Origin: Planobispora rosea
GTDB taxonomy: Bacteria > Actinomycetota > Actinomycetes > Streptosporangiales > Streptosporangiaceae
Direction of reading: 5' to 3'
Length of the DNA: 64,000 nt
NCBI RefSeq assembly: GCF_014648175.1
Contig: NZ_BMQP01000037.1
Coordinates: 16,694 to 80,693, forward strand
The notes below the pieces were generated by a model, which worked only from the letters and a program-made list of their open reading frames with translations, was not told the DNA's origin and searched no databases. Numbering within the stretch: position 1 is the first letter of the stretch; every line of letters starts with the position of its first letter. A program made the position numbers and the translations under genes. Below, piece by piece: positions 7,588 through 15,635 of this stretch.

Positions 7588-8994
7588 TTACCAGGCCGGC
7601 GCGTGATCGCTCAGAACACCGCCGAAGCCGGAGGCGCCCGAAGCCGGAGCCAGCCTGTCGAGGGTCTCCAGCGTGTCCAGGTCGTACAGGGTGACGGCAC
7701 CGACACCGGCGTGGCCGGGGGCTCCGACGACGAGCTTGAGGCTGTCGGTGATCGTGACGGTGGCGCCGAAACGGTCGCCCGGGTGACCGTCCGGCGCGGT
7801 GAGCACCGTCGCCGGCCGGGCGCGCGGGCTCACCAAACCCACGCTGACGGCTCCACGGCCGTCACCCGCCTGCGGCATGCCGACGACGGCCCGCCCGTCG
7901 GCCATGGCCACGGCGGTTCCGAAGTGGACGCCCGGCTGAGGGGAGAGCAGCGTGTCGGACACCTCCAGTGGCCGGTGTCCGTGGGTCGTGATGACGTCGA
8001 CGGCGTCCACGCCGGGGGCGCCGACCAGGAGGTGACTCTCCTCGTCGAGGTTGCCGGCCGCGAGCGCGTAGCCGTATCGGGCGCCCGGTACGGCGCCCTG
8101 CGCATAGGTGTACTTGCGGCTGCGCCGAGCATCGGTCAGCGGGTCGATGAGCAGGGTCATCGCACCCGCGGATTTGACCCCGGGGCCGTTCCCCGCCCCG
8201 GCGCCGTTCCCCGCCCCGGCGCCGTCGGTGTTCTCGTCCGGCGCGCCGACCGCGAGGGCGATACCGGGGCGCTCGGGGAACCGCCCTGCGGCCAGGGACC
8301 AGCCGAAGTGGTCGCCGGGCTCGCTGCTGCCGACCACTCCCGGACTGTTCTGGCTGATTCGCTGGGATTCGCCGGGTGTGCGGCCGGTGAAAGCGTACAC
8401 GTAGACCGCTCCGGAGGCGGGCGCACCGGGATCGCCGTCGTACGGCGCGCCGACGGCGAGGATGTTGCGGTACGCCGTCAGGGAGCGCCCGAAGGCGCTG
8501 CCGCCGCGGCCGGATGGAGGGCGCAGGATCCGGGTCGGCGTGCTCCCGTGTTTCTCACCCCAGATGATCATTACTGTGCCGTCGGTGAGCCCGGTCACGA
8601 CATCCGAACACCTGTCATGGTCGAGGTCGGCCATGAGGAGGGAGACGGGCTGGGCCGGGGTGGCGATCCGGGACCGCCGGACGCCGAGCAGCCAGATCGA
8701 GTGCGCGTCTCCGGCCGGCGTGTTGCGCCAATCACACCCGGCGGTCGACGAGTCCGCCGTGATCCGGTGAAGCGGTGCCGGCGTGGCGGCGGCCGGGAGG
8801 GCGGTGGGGCGGCCGGAGACCGGCTGCGGGACCGCGGGGGCGCGCAGCAGGAAGATCCCGGCGAGGACCAGGCCGGCTGCGATCGTCGCGGCGAGCCACA
8901 GTCGGGGTCCGCGCCGCCGGCGTGTCGGGATCACGGTGGGGGCGTCGTTGATATCTATGCGCGTAAGACGCCGATGTCGGCGAAACGGTTCCAT
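7588..8994 (-). CDS. Membrane-anchored FG-GAP (integrin-alpha-like) propeller protein
   Basis: 468 aa, ATG start preceded by GAGGCGACC. The N-terminus is basic (RRHRR, PTRRRRGPR) and followed by one hydrophobic segment (LWLAATIAAGLVLAGIFLL, about 34-52), so it is a type II membrane protein or has an uncleaved signal anchor. The remainder consists of repeated FG-GAP blades: LMADLDHDRCSDVVTG, FGRSLTAYRNILAVGAPYDG, FGWSLAAGRF, YGYALAAGNLDEESHLLVGAPG, FGTAVAMADGRAVVG and FGATVTITDSLKLVVGAPG. Such propellers bind ligands or calcium outside the cell. An in-frame repeat (GAGNGAGAGNGPG, DNA 8185-8225) sits in one loop. No partner gene is evident. Confidence 0.85.
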   Translation of the reverse strand: MEPFRRHRRLTRIDINDAPTVIPTRRRRGPRLWLAATIAAGLVLAGIFLLRAPAVPQPVSGRPTALPAAATPAPLHRITADSSTAGCDWRNTPAGDAHSIWLLGVRRSRIATPAQPVSLLMADLDHDRCSDVVTGLTDGTVMIIWGEKHGSTPTRILRPPSGRGGSAFGRSLTAYRNILAVGAPYDGDPGAPASGAVYVYAFTGRTPGESQRISQNSPGVVGSSEPGDHFGWSLAAGRFPERPGIALAVGAPDENTDGAGAGNGAGAGNGPGVKSAGAMTLLIDPLTDARRSRKYTYAQGAVPGARYGYALAAGNLDEESHLLVGAPGVDAVDVITTHGHRPLEVSDTLLSPQPGVHFGTAVAMADGRAVVGMPQAGDGRGAVSVGLVSPRARPATVLTAPDGHPGDRFGATVTITDSLKLVVGAPGHAGVGAVTLYDLDTLETLDRLAPASGASGFGGVLSDHAPAW

Positions 8995-9068
8995 GGTCGC
9001 CTCGTGCCGACGCCCGCAGGCTTCGGTGATCTCACAGCCGGGCGCGCGCGGAACTCCTGGACGGGCAC

Positions 9069-9638
9069 TTAGCCGCAGGTGATGTCGGTGAAGGACGGGG
9101 GTGTGGGGGCGGCGCCGATGAAACCGATCTCGGAGACGGTGGCCCCCGGGGCCAGCACGGGGTCGTCGGCCGGGGCGTGGATCATCGCGATGGGGCCGCT
9201 CTGCATGTGCGTGCCCTTCCACGCCTGGGTGACGGTCACCCCTCGCGGGAGGAGCCACTGGATGTACCAGTCGCGCATCGGGCCGCCGGTCCTGTTGGTG
9301 ATCGTCGCGGTGCCCCGGTAACCACCCGGCCAGGACTCGACGAGGGTGATCGTTGCCGTGCACCCGGCGATCGGGGACGGGGGCCGGGCATGGGACGGCG
9401 ACGCGGACTGTCCGGCCGGTACGGACTGTCCGGCCGGTACGGGCTGCTCGGCTTGTCCTGATGGTCCGGGTTGACCGGGCGATGGCGGCGCGGGCGGCGC
9501 GGCGGGGGAGGCCCCGTGCGCGGCGGGGTGCCCGGGCGACGGGACCGCGGGCCCTCCGACGCAGGCTGCCGCGATCAGCGCCACCGCCGCGCCGAGGGAG
9601 ACGGCGCCCATCAGCGTCGTGATCTTCCCCCGGGACAT
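9069..9638 (-). CDS. Lipoprotein with a cellulose-binding (CBM2-like) domain
   Basis: 189 aa. The signal sequence ends with lipobox IAAAC (Cys26), so the mature protein should be lipid-anchored. Residues ~27-90 are a Pro/Ala/Ser/Gln linker with a repeated PAGQS motif (18-bp DNA repeat around 9405-9445). Residues ~91-189 resemble a CBM2: CTATITLVESWPGGYRGTATITN, GPMRDWYIQWLLP and a final Cys that can bridge the first. No catalytic domain is present. It lies directly downstream of the LPMO gene on the same strand, suggesting a cell-surface cellulose-binding accessory. A terminator-like hairpin separates the two genes. Confidence 0.78.
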   Translation of the reverse strand: MSRGKITTLMGAVSLGAAVALIAAACVGGPAVPSPGHPAAHGASPAAPPAPPSPGQPGPSGQAEQPVPAGQSVPAGQSASPSHARPPSPIAGCTATITLVESWPGGYRGTATITNRTGGPMRDWYIQWLLPRGVTVTQAWKGTHMQSGPIAMIHAPADDPVLAPGATVSEIGFIGAAPTPPSFTDITCG

Positions 9639-9663
9639 GCCGGGCCTCCTTCCTGGGCGGAGG

Positions 9664-9688
9664 GGCCCCGGCCGGACCGGCCGGGGCC
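9664..9688 (-). terminator. Hairpin after LPMO gene
   Basis: GGCCCCGGCCGG and CCGGCCGGGGCC are perfect complements separated by one base. It lies between the LPMO stop and the CBM2 lipoprotein start and would reduce read-through. Confidence 0.55.
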
Positions 9689-9696
9689 GCGGGTCG

Positions 9697-10761
9697 TCAG
9701 GGACTGGCGCAGGTGGGGGCGGGGGAACCGCTGGTGCCGTTGGCGGTGAAGCCGAAGGTCACCGACCCGCCGGCCTGGATCGTCCGGTTCCAGTCGGCGT
9801 TCTTCGCGGTGACCGTGGACCCGGAGACCGTGTGGGTGCCGTTCCACAGGCTGTTGATGGAACTGCCGGTGGCGAGATCCCACTTGACGGTCCAGCCGTT
9901 GATGGCGGCGGTGCCGGGGTTCTTCACCGTGACCTCACCCTGGAAGCCGCCCGACCAGGAGGTGACGGTCTTGTAGGTGGCCGTGCAGGAGCCGGGGTCG
10001 CCGGTCGGGGTGACCGTGGGGGTGACCGTCGGCGTGACGGTGGGAGTGGGGCCCGGACGGCCGACGCCCGTCACCTCGCCGTCGCCGCCGTCGAAGACGA
10101 CGTCGGAGCAGTTGTAGAAGGTCTCGGCGCTGTCGGAGCGCTTCCACACCGAGTAGACGATGTGGCGGCCCGACTTGCCCGAGGGCAGGGTGGCGTTCCA
10201 GTAGTAGTGGGCGTCGTTGGTGCCGGGCGAGCCGACGCTCGGCGGGTGGTCGGCGGTGTGGAAGGGCTGCTCCTCCAGGTCGTTCCAGGTGAGCGGCCGG
10301 TTCGGGTTCCAGCCGTCCTTGGTGACGTAGAGGTAGAACCAGCCCGGGTGGGCGGCCCACTTGTTGTACCGGAACTGGATCTGCGCTCCGGAGGTCAGGT
10401 GGGTCACCGGCCAGTCCTCGTGCGCGAGGTCGAACCCGCTGAAGTTGGGGTTTCCACCGCTGCACAGCTGCCCGTCGGGGATGAAGCCCCGGGTCCGGCC
10501 GGCGCCGTCGGAGCGCAGGACGCTGAACCAGTTGTAGAGGGAGTTGGCGCCGCTCTGGGCCACGGCGGCCGAGCAGGCGGGGTTGATGGGGACGATGTTC
10601 CCCTGCGGGCTGAGCCCGTCCTGCCAGCAGAAGAAGGTCCGGCTGCCGGGCACCATCATGGCGCCGTGGGCCGAGGCCGAGCTGGGGACGAGGACGACCG
10701 CGAGGAGCGCGGACATCACCGTGGCCGCGCAGGCGACAGCGATTCTTCGCCAATTGCGCAC
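9697..10761 (-). CDS. Secreted AA10 lytic polysaccharide monooxygenase with CBM2
   Basis: 354 aa. The signal peptide ends SASA|H, leaving His32 as the N-terminal residue of the mature enzyme. With His138 (WAAHPGW) it forms the copper histidine brace, and Phe215 (TFYNC) is at the usual axial position. HGAMMVPGSRTF, LYNWFSVL, GFIPDGQLC and THLTSGA follow the pattern of cellulose-oxidising streptomycete AA10 enzymes (CelS2 type) more than chitin-active ones. A TPTVTPTVTPTVTPTG linker (about 238-254) joins a C-terminal CBM2 (258-354). It should act outside the cell, oxidatively breaking crystalline cellulose. The upstream 200 bp contain a GAGCGCTC core that may be a LacI/CebR-type site. Confidence 0.93.
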   Translation of the reverse strand: MRNWRRIAVACAATVMSALLAVVLVPSSASAHGAMMVPGSRTFFCWQDGLSPQGNIVPINPACSAAVAQSGANSLYNWFSVLRSDGAGRTRGFIPDGQLCSGGNPNFSGFDLAHEDWPVTHLTSGAQIQFRYNKWAAHPGWFYLYVTKDGWNPNRPLTWNDLEEQPFHTADHPPSVGSPGTNDAHYYWNATLPSGKSGRHIVYSVWKRSDSAETFYNCSDVVFDGGDGEVTGVGRPGPTPTVTPTVTPTVTPTGDPGSCTATYKTVTSWSGGFQGEVTVKNPGTAAINGWTVKWDLATGSSINSLWNGTHTVSGSTVTAKNADWNRTIQAGGSVTFGFTANGTSGSPAPTCASP

Positions 10762-10805
10762 TGAACTGACCGACCTTTCGGGTGGCGGACTACCGATCGA
10801 TGCAG

Positions 10806-10815
10806 CGAGCGCTCA
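10806..10815. promoter_or_regulatory. Possible CebR/LacI-type half-conserved operator upstream of LPMO
   Basis: CGAGCGCTCA contains the palindrome GAGCGCTC found at the centre of actinomycete CebR operators. The flanks do not match the full 14-bp CebR box. The rest of the 10762-10961 interval shows nothing else I can name. Confidence 0.3.
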
Positions 10816-10961
10816 CGCGAACCGGACTCTAGGACGGTGCCCGGGGGGTGTAAACGAAACGCTCCCGCCGGGCGCGGCGGGCCGGAACGTCCGTGCAGCT
10901 CAGAAACGTGCCGCCGGAGCGGGGCGGGATGAAAGATTCACGGTCGCCGTCGTCGCGGACG

Positions 10962-11996
10962 TCATCCCGGGACGCCGCCGAAGACGTCCTGGTGCGCGAT
11001 GGACAGGGCGGTGAACAGCGCGCCGCGCAGGACCGCGTTGCCCTCCACCGTGCTCGGCCGTACCTGGACCGGGACGGGGGAGAGGGCGGCCAGATGCTCG
11101 CCGGTCCGCGCCGCCAGCGCGTCGCCGCCGGAGTGGCCGGTATCCCCGCCGAGGACGACCAGCCCCGGGTCGAGGACGGCGACCAGGGTGAAGGCGATCT
11201 CGGCGATCAGGCTCGCGAGGGAGTCCGGTTCCAGGGCGCGAGCGGCCTCGGTCGTCACCAGATCGCAGATCGCCGTGCCGCCCGGCCGGAGGAACCCGAT
11301 CTCGCCCGCGCCCCCGGAGACGCCGCGCCTCAGCCGCCCGCCGAGAGTGACGGCCGCGCCGACCCCGTCGTCCAGCCAGAGCAGGACGAAGTCGTCGCGG
11401 CCCCGGGCGGACCCGGCCCGGTGCTCGGCGACGGCGGCGAGGTTGACCTCGTTCTCCAGGGTGACCGGGGCGTCGATCCGGGTGCGCAGGGCCTGGAGCA
11501 GGTTGGGTTTCCAGCCGGGCACGCCGTTGTCGGCCACCAGGTCCCCGGCGGCCGGGTCCACCAGGCCGGGAGCGCCCAGGACGACGGCGTGCATGCTCCG
11601 GGCCCCGGCCGCCTCGGCGACCGCGGCGACGATGAGCTCGGCCAGGTCGTCGCCGGGCCGCAGGGACCGTACGGCCGAGCCGACGGTCCGGCCGGTGATG
11701 TCGGCGACGGTGACGTTGACGGCGGAGCGGCGCACGTCGACCCCGGCCACGTGGGCGCGGTCGGCGACGATGCCGTACAGGCGGGCGTTCGGCCCCCGGC
11801 GGTCCTCCCCGCTCTCCCCGGCGACCTCGATCAGTCCGTTGACCCGTAGCCGCTCGATCAGGTCGGACACGGTGGGGCGGGACAGACCGGTCAGCGCCCT
11901 GAGCTGGGGGGCGGTCAGCGGGCCGCGCTCCAGCAGCAGGTCCAGCGCGAGGCGGTCGTTGATCGCCCGCGCCATCTGCGGGGTCGCGGTCTTCAT
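10962..11996 (-). CDS. ROK-family transcriptional regulator
   Basis: 344 aa from the ATG at 11996, chosen because AAAAGAGGACAG lies just upstream; a longer ATG start at 12011 has no ribosome-binding site. The N-terminal winged helix (about 1-75; LTAPQLRALTGLSRPTVSDLIERLRVNGL) is MarR/NagC-like. The rest is a ROK sugar-kinase fold (HVAGVDVRRSAVNVTVADITG, VVLGAPGLVDPAAG, LVVLGGDTGHSGG). The Cys-rich zinc motif typical of ROK proteins is absent: the matching place reads GGTAICDLVTTE. It is divergent from the MFS gene with 46 bp between start codons, so it probably controls that transporter and itself. Confidence 0.88.
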   Translation of the reverse strand: MKTATPQMARAINDRLALDLLLERGPLTAPQLRALTGLSRPTVSDLIERLRVNGLIEVAGESGEDRRGPNARLYGIVADRAHVAGVDVRRSAVNVTVADITGRTVGSAVRSLRPGDDLAELIVAAVAEAAGARSMHAVVLGAPGLVDPAAGDLVADNGVPGWKPNLLQALRTRIDAPVTLENEVNLAAVAEHRAGSARGRDDFVLLWLDDGVGAAVTLGGRLRRGVSGGAGEIGFLRPGGTAICDLVTTEAARALEPDSLASLIAEIAFTLVAVLDPGLVVLGGDTGHSGGDALAARTGEHLAALSPVPVQVRPSTVEGNAVLRGALFTALSIAHQDVFGGVPG

Positions 11997-12025
11997 CTGT
12001 CCTCTTTTCATCAGGAAGCCTGCCT

Positions 12026-12039
12026 GTTAATTTTTTAGC
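12026..12039. promoter_or_regulatory. AT-rich dyad in ROK/MFS divergent promoter
   Basis: GTTAA-TTTT-TTAGC is a near-perfect dyad in an otherwise GC-rich window. It lies midway between the divergent starts at 11996 and 12043. TTAA-spaced dyads are typical ROK (XylR/NagC) sites, so this is the likely operator. Confidence 0.5.
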
Positions 12040-12042
12040 ATT

Positions 12043-13230
12043 ATGCGTACCGATCTTCAACGTGCCAGGATCGCCGTCGCTGCCGTCTTCGCGGTGCACG
12101 GTGCCGTCGCCGGCAGCATGGCGACGCGTATCCCGTGGCTGCAGGATCACCTTGGGCTGAGTCCCGCTGCCTTGGGGTTCGCCCTGTTCTGTCCAGCTCT
12201 GGCGGCCTTCGTCGCCATGCCGATGGCCGCCCGTCTCACCCATCGTTACGGCGGGCGTTCGACCACCCGGATCCTGCTCGTCCTGTGGTGCGCGGCGCTG
12301 CCGCTGCCCTCGCTGGCCCCCGGGTTCGGCTGGCTCTGCGTCATCTTCCTGCTGTACGGCGCCGCCGCGGGCATGTGCGACGTCACCATGAACGCCCAGG
12401 GGGTGATCGTCGAACGGAGACTGGAACGCCCGATCATGTCCGGGCTCCACGGGATGTGGAGCGTGGGATGCCTCGCCGGCGCCGGAGTCGGGACGGTCGC
12501 CGCCCAGCTGGGCGTCGACGCGCGGCTCCACCACGGGGTGACGGCGCTGGTGCTGCTCGTCTTCGGCGTCGTGCTGAGCCGCACGCTCCTCGACACCTGG
12601 CCGGAGCCCGGGGAGAAGACCCCGCCCCGGTTCACCGTGCCGCCCCGGACGGTCCTCGCGATCGGCGCCGTCGGGTTCTGCGCGACCTTCGCCGAGGGCG
12701 CCAGCCAGAGCTGGGCCGCGGTCTACGTCAAGAACGTCACCGGCGGCGGTGAAGGCGTCGCGGCCGCGTGCTACGCCCTGTTCTCCCTGTCCATGGCCGC
12801 CGCCAGGCTCTCCGGCGATTCGATCGTCCGCAGGCTCGGGCCGGTCACGGCCGTCCGGGCGGGCGGCCTGCTCGCCACCGCCGGCACCGTCCTGGTGGCG
12901 ATCGCCCGGACCCCGTTCCTGGCGATCACGGGATTCGTCCTGCTCGGGCTGGGCGTCGCGGTGATCGCCCCGCTGGCCTTCACTGCCGGGGGCAACGCCA
13001 CCCCGGAACCCGGCCAGGGGGTGGCGGGAATCGCCACGTTCACCTACCTCTCCAGCCTGATCGCCCCCGCTGTCACCGGCTGGATCGCCCACGCGACCTC
13101 GCTGCCCGCCACGTTCGGCCTGATCGCGGCCGTCACCCTGACGGGCGCCCTGCTCGCCGGGGCGCTGCGGCCCCGTACCGCCCCGCACGTTCCCGGCACG
13201 GCCGGGCTGCTGAGATCCGGGCGCTCCTGA
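12043..13230 (+). CDS. MFS transporter, probable efflux or sugar permease
   Basis: 395 aa with about twelve hydrophobic segments, as in single-domain major facilitator proteins. The A-loop between TM2 and TM3 reads AARLTHRYGGRSTTR. HGAVAGSMATRIPWLQDHLGLSPAALGFALF at the N-terminus resembles the bacterial MFS branch that includes YbjJ/fucose-permease-like proteins. No good ribosome-binding site precedes the ATG; the leader is at most short. It is divergent from the ROK regulator, which suggests that a sugar or related metabolite induces it. The substrate is not predictable. Confidence 0.85.
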   Translation: MRTDLQRARIAVAAVFAVHGAVAGSMATRIPWLQDHLGLSPAALGFALFCPALAAFVAMPMAARLTHRYGGRSTTRILLVLWCAALPLPSLAPGFGWLCVIFLLYGAAAGMCDVTMNAQGVIVERRLERPIMSGLHGMWSVGCLAGAGVGTVAAQLGVDARLHHGVTALVLLVFGVVLSRTLLDTWPEPGEKTPPRFTVPPRTVLAIGAVGFCATFAEGASQSWAAVYVKNVTGGGEGVAAACYALFSLSMAAARLSGDSIVRRLGPVTAVRAGGLLATAGTVLVAIARTPFLAITGFVLLGLGVAVIAPLAFTAGGNATPEPGQGVAGIATFTYLSSLIAPAVTGWIAHATSLPATFGLIAAVTLTGALLAGALRPRTAPHVPGTAGLLRSGRS

Positions 13231-13264
13231 CCTGCGGCGTCCGCCCGGTCCGGGGAGGCGTTCG

Positions 13265-13304
13265 CGCCGGAGACCACGAGCCGCGGGGGCCGTGGTCTCC
13301 GGCG
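13265..13304. terminator. Bidirectional terminator between MFS and SRPBCC genes
   Basis: CGCCGGAGACCACG pairs perfectly with CGTGGTCTCCGGCG (14 bp) around a 12-base loop. It lies between convergent genes. Confidence 0.7.
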
Positions 13305-13331
13305 GAGGCGCGCGTCGGCCGAGGGATGCCG

Positions 13332-13724
13332 TTACGCGCGCACCTGCTCGGCGAGCCGCTCCAGGCTCTTCTCCAGGGCGTGGTCGACCTCCTCGGCGGG
13401 CGGGGCGTGCTCCTCGTCGAAGAAGGACAGGTGCACGGTCACCTCACTCGCCTGGTCGCTGATGGTCGTGATCTGCAGCCACCCCGCGTAGCGGCCGTCG
13501 TCACGGGTGCCCCACTCCATGCGGAGCTGGTCGCGCTGGGCGCGGAACAACCCGCGCTCGTCCTTGCCGGTGGCGTCCTCATGCACGGTCACCGCGGGCA
13601 GGTCTTCGGATCGCACGTGCAGGTCCCGGGGGAGCCAACTGTCGAGCCGGTCCACGTCGCTGGCCCGGTCGAAGACCACGCCGGGTGGGGCGGTCATCGT
13701 CCGGGAACGCTCGTATTCGCTCAT
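13332..13724 (-). CDS. SRPBCC-family protein
   Basis: 130 aa from the ATG at 13724, which is preceded by GAGGAGTGACGATCCG. It starts MSEYERSRTMTAPPGVVFDRASDVDRLDSWLP, the usual beginning of a START/polyketide-cyclase-like fold, with a long C-terminal helix (EEVDHALEKSLERLAEQVRA). These small proteins bind hydrophobic ligands or act on them. No catalytic residues can be assigned, and the adjacent genes do not suggest a pathway. Confidence 0.75.
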   Translation of the reverse strand: MSEYERSRTMTAPPGVVFDRASDVDRLDSWLPRDLHVRSEDLPAVTVHEDATGKDERGLFRAQRDQLRMEWGTRDDGRYAGWLQITTISDQASEVTVHLSFFDEEHAPPAEEVDHALEKSLERLAEQVRA

Positions 13725-13885
13725 CGGATCGTCACTCCTCGGTCCGGATGTTGTCGGATGGCGACCTACCCTGTCGGTTCCGGTCCATCCACGGACCCGG
13801 GTCAAAGACGTCCCCGCGCATCGCGGCGCCCTGCGCCTGGGCGTGCGGCCACGGGTCCCCCTCCTGGGAGCCACGCCGGGCGGAC

Positions 13886-13891
13886 TAGTCT
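13886..13891 (+). promoter_or_regulatory. Candidate -10 element of leaderless 2H-ligase mRNA
   Basis: TAGTCT ends six bases before the ATG at 13898. No ribosome-binding site is present. Confidence 0.4.
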
Positions 13892-13897
13892 TCGACC

Positions 13898-14413
13898 ATG
13901 GTCGCCGCGCTGGAGCTCTATCTCGACCCGGTCGCCGAGAAGCGGATCAGGACGTTGTGGGAGGCCCTGGCCAGGGAGGGCGTCCCGTCGATGCGGGACC
14001 TGCTGAAGGGCCGCCACCGCCCGCACGTCTCACTGATCAGCGCCTCGCGGCTGGACGGCCCCGCGGTGGCGCAGGCGCTGCGGGGGATGGAGGTCGCCCG
14101 CCCGTTCGAGCTCCGGTTCGACTTCGTCGGGCAGTTCCTGGGCCGGGTGCTCTGGCTGGGCCCGGTTCCCACGACGGAGCTGCTGGCCCACCACGCGGCG
14201 GTGCACGCCCGCCTCACCGAGGCCGGGATCGGTGGTTTCGAGGTCTACCTGCCGGGCCGCTGGGTGCCGCACTGCACGTTGTCCATGCGGGTGCCCTTCC
14301 CGAAACTGCTGGACGCGATCCGGCTCTGCATGGACGTACTGCCGATCGAGGCGACCGTGGTCGGGGCCGCCGTGGCCGACCACGCCCGTGACGCCGTCAC
14401 CCCGCTGCGGTGA
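13898..14413 (+). CDS. 2'-5' RNA ligase (2H phosphoesterase) family protein
   Basis: 171 aa. The two His-x-Ser/Thr motifs that define the 2H superfamily are present: HVSL at 43-46 and HCTL at 125-128, about 80 residues apart as expected. The intervening strand-loop LRFDFVGQFLGRVLWLGPVP is typical of the bacterial LigT/YjcG-like branch. Family members hydrolyse cyclic phosphodiesters or join RNA ends with 2'-5' linkages. Transcription is likely leaderless from TAGTCT. Monocistronic; a strong hairpin overlaps the stop codon. Confidence 0.85.
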   Translation: MVAALELYLDPVAEKRIRTLWEALAREGVPSMRDLLKGRHRPHVSLISASRLDGPAVAQALRGMEVARPFELRFDFVGQFLGRVLWLGPVPTTELLAHHAAVHARLTEAGIGGFEVYLPGRWVPHCTLSMRVPFPKLLDAIRLCMDVLPIEATVVGAAVADHARDAVTPLR

Positions 14414-14430
14414 GGCGACAGCGGGGTGAC
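14396..14430. terminator. Hairpin overlapping end of 2H-ligase gene
   Basis: GTCACCCCGCTG pairs perfectly with CAGCGGGGTGAC (12 bp, 11-base loop). The left arm lies inside the last codons of the plus-strand gene, and the hairpin also faces the end of the RTX gene. Confidence 0.65.
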
Positions 14431-14459
14431 GGGGTGACAGGGTGGCGGGGAAGAGTGCC

Positions 14460-15248
14460 TCAGATCTCGCAGCCGAACTCCGTGTCGGCGGCGTCGGAGT
14501 TGCAGGTGTCGGTGCCGCCGCCACCGCTGAGGACGTCGGCGCCGCCCCGGCCGGTGAGCGTGTCGTCGCCCCGCCCGCCGCGGATCTCGTTCGCCAGGCC
14601 GTTGCCGGTGAGGGTGTCGCCGAGCGCGCCGCCGAAGACGTTCTCCACGTCGGCCCGCATGTTGTCGTTCTCCCCGGTGGAGCCGTCGTTCGCCACGCCG
14701 TCGAGGGAGACGGTCTGCGGGACGATCCGGTCGTTGTAGACGGCCGTGTCGGCGCCGGGGCCGCCGCTGAAGACGTCCGTCCCGTCGGGGGCGCGGTCGG
14801 CGACCATGTTGTCGCTGCCGGCTCCGCCGGTGAAGACGTCGTCGCCGGGGCCTCCGGTGAAGGTGTCGCCGCCGCTGCCGGCGGTCATGGTGTCCTCGCC
14901 GGTCCCGCCCTTCACACGGGCGCCGATGCCGGTGGTGTTGGTGAAGGTGTCGTCGAGGTCCTTGAGGTCCGCCTGGATCACCTGGACACCCGGGCAGACC
15001 ACCGAGTTGGGTGTCTGCCGGAGGCAGCCGCTGCCGGGCCGGACCACGTCCCCGGTGTCGGTGACCACGACGTCGCCCTGGGCCGAGAACGAGATAGTGA
15101 TCTCGTTGGCCTTCCCGTCGGCCGCGGTCACGCGCAGGTTGGCGCTGCTCACGCTCACCCCGGTGTCCGCGTATGCCGGCAGGGCCAGTCCTGCCTGGAC
15201 GCCCCCCGCGATCATCGCAATGGCCGCGAGCGACCAGATCTTCCGCAT
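14460..15248 (-). CDS. Secreted calcium-binding RTX (hemolysin-type) repeat protein
   Basis: 262 aa from the ATG at 15248, with GGAAAGG upstream. The signal peptide ends PAYA|D (about residue 27). After a ~70-residue strand-rich domain with a Cys pair (GSGCLRQ, VVCPG), nonapeptide RTX repeats follow: GGTGEDTMTAGSGGDTFTGG, GGAGSDNM, GNGLANEIRGGRGDDTLTG and GGADVLSGGGGTDTC. These form a Ca2+-filled parallel beta-roll outside the cell. No catalytic domain or type I exporter is nearby, and export is probably by Sec. Possibly a calcium-dependent structural or adhesin-like surface protein. Confidence 0.85.
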   Translation of the reverse strand: MRKIWSLAAIAMIAGGVQAGLALPAYADTGVSVSSANLRVTAADGKANEITISFSAQGDVVVTDTGDVVRPGSGCLRQTPNSVVCPGVQVIQADLKDLDDTFTNTTGIGARVKGGTGEDTMTAGSGGDTFTGGPGDDVFTGGAGSDNMVADRAPDGTDVFSGGPGADTAVYNDRIVPQTVSLDGVANDGSTGENDNMRADVENVFGGALGDTLTGNGLANEIRGGRGDDTLTGRGGADVLSGGGGTDTCNSDAADTEFGCEI

Positions 15249-15635
15249 GGTCGTATGCCTTTCCGTGCTGATTTCCGAGCCGGCGGCAGTGCCCCCGCGC
15301 CGGCGTTTCGGTTCGAATGATGTTCCAGTGCAATTAGCGGGGTTCGTGTCGCGACGGGGAACGTAAAAAAGCACAGGACGGCTGTGACGAAAGTCATGCG
15401 CGGTGAACGTGGGTCCGGCCGGTCGCCGCAGACGGGTCCGCGACGGCACCCGGCCCGGGACACCGGCTCCGAGCGAGTAGGGTCCTTACGCCGGATCCGC
15501 CGGTCGGATCCGCTGACGCCGGAACAGACCGGCGCCCGAACACGCTGAAACCTGAGCACCGCAACCGCCGGGCATCCGGGATCCCGGAACCGCCGGGATC
15601 CGGCCGGTGCTCCCGACCTCAGGAGATCACCTACG
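15249..15635. other. Intergenic region between divergent RTX and pentapeptide genes
   Basis: 387 bp with no supportable gene on either strand. It must hold two divergent promoters. Visible structure is limited to the 12-bp palindrome CCGGGATCCCGG (15576-15587) and scattered CCGCCGG repeats near the pentapeptide start; no operator family is recognised. Confidence 0.5.
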
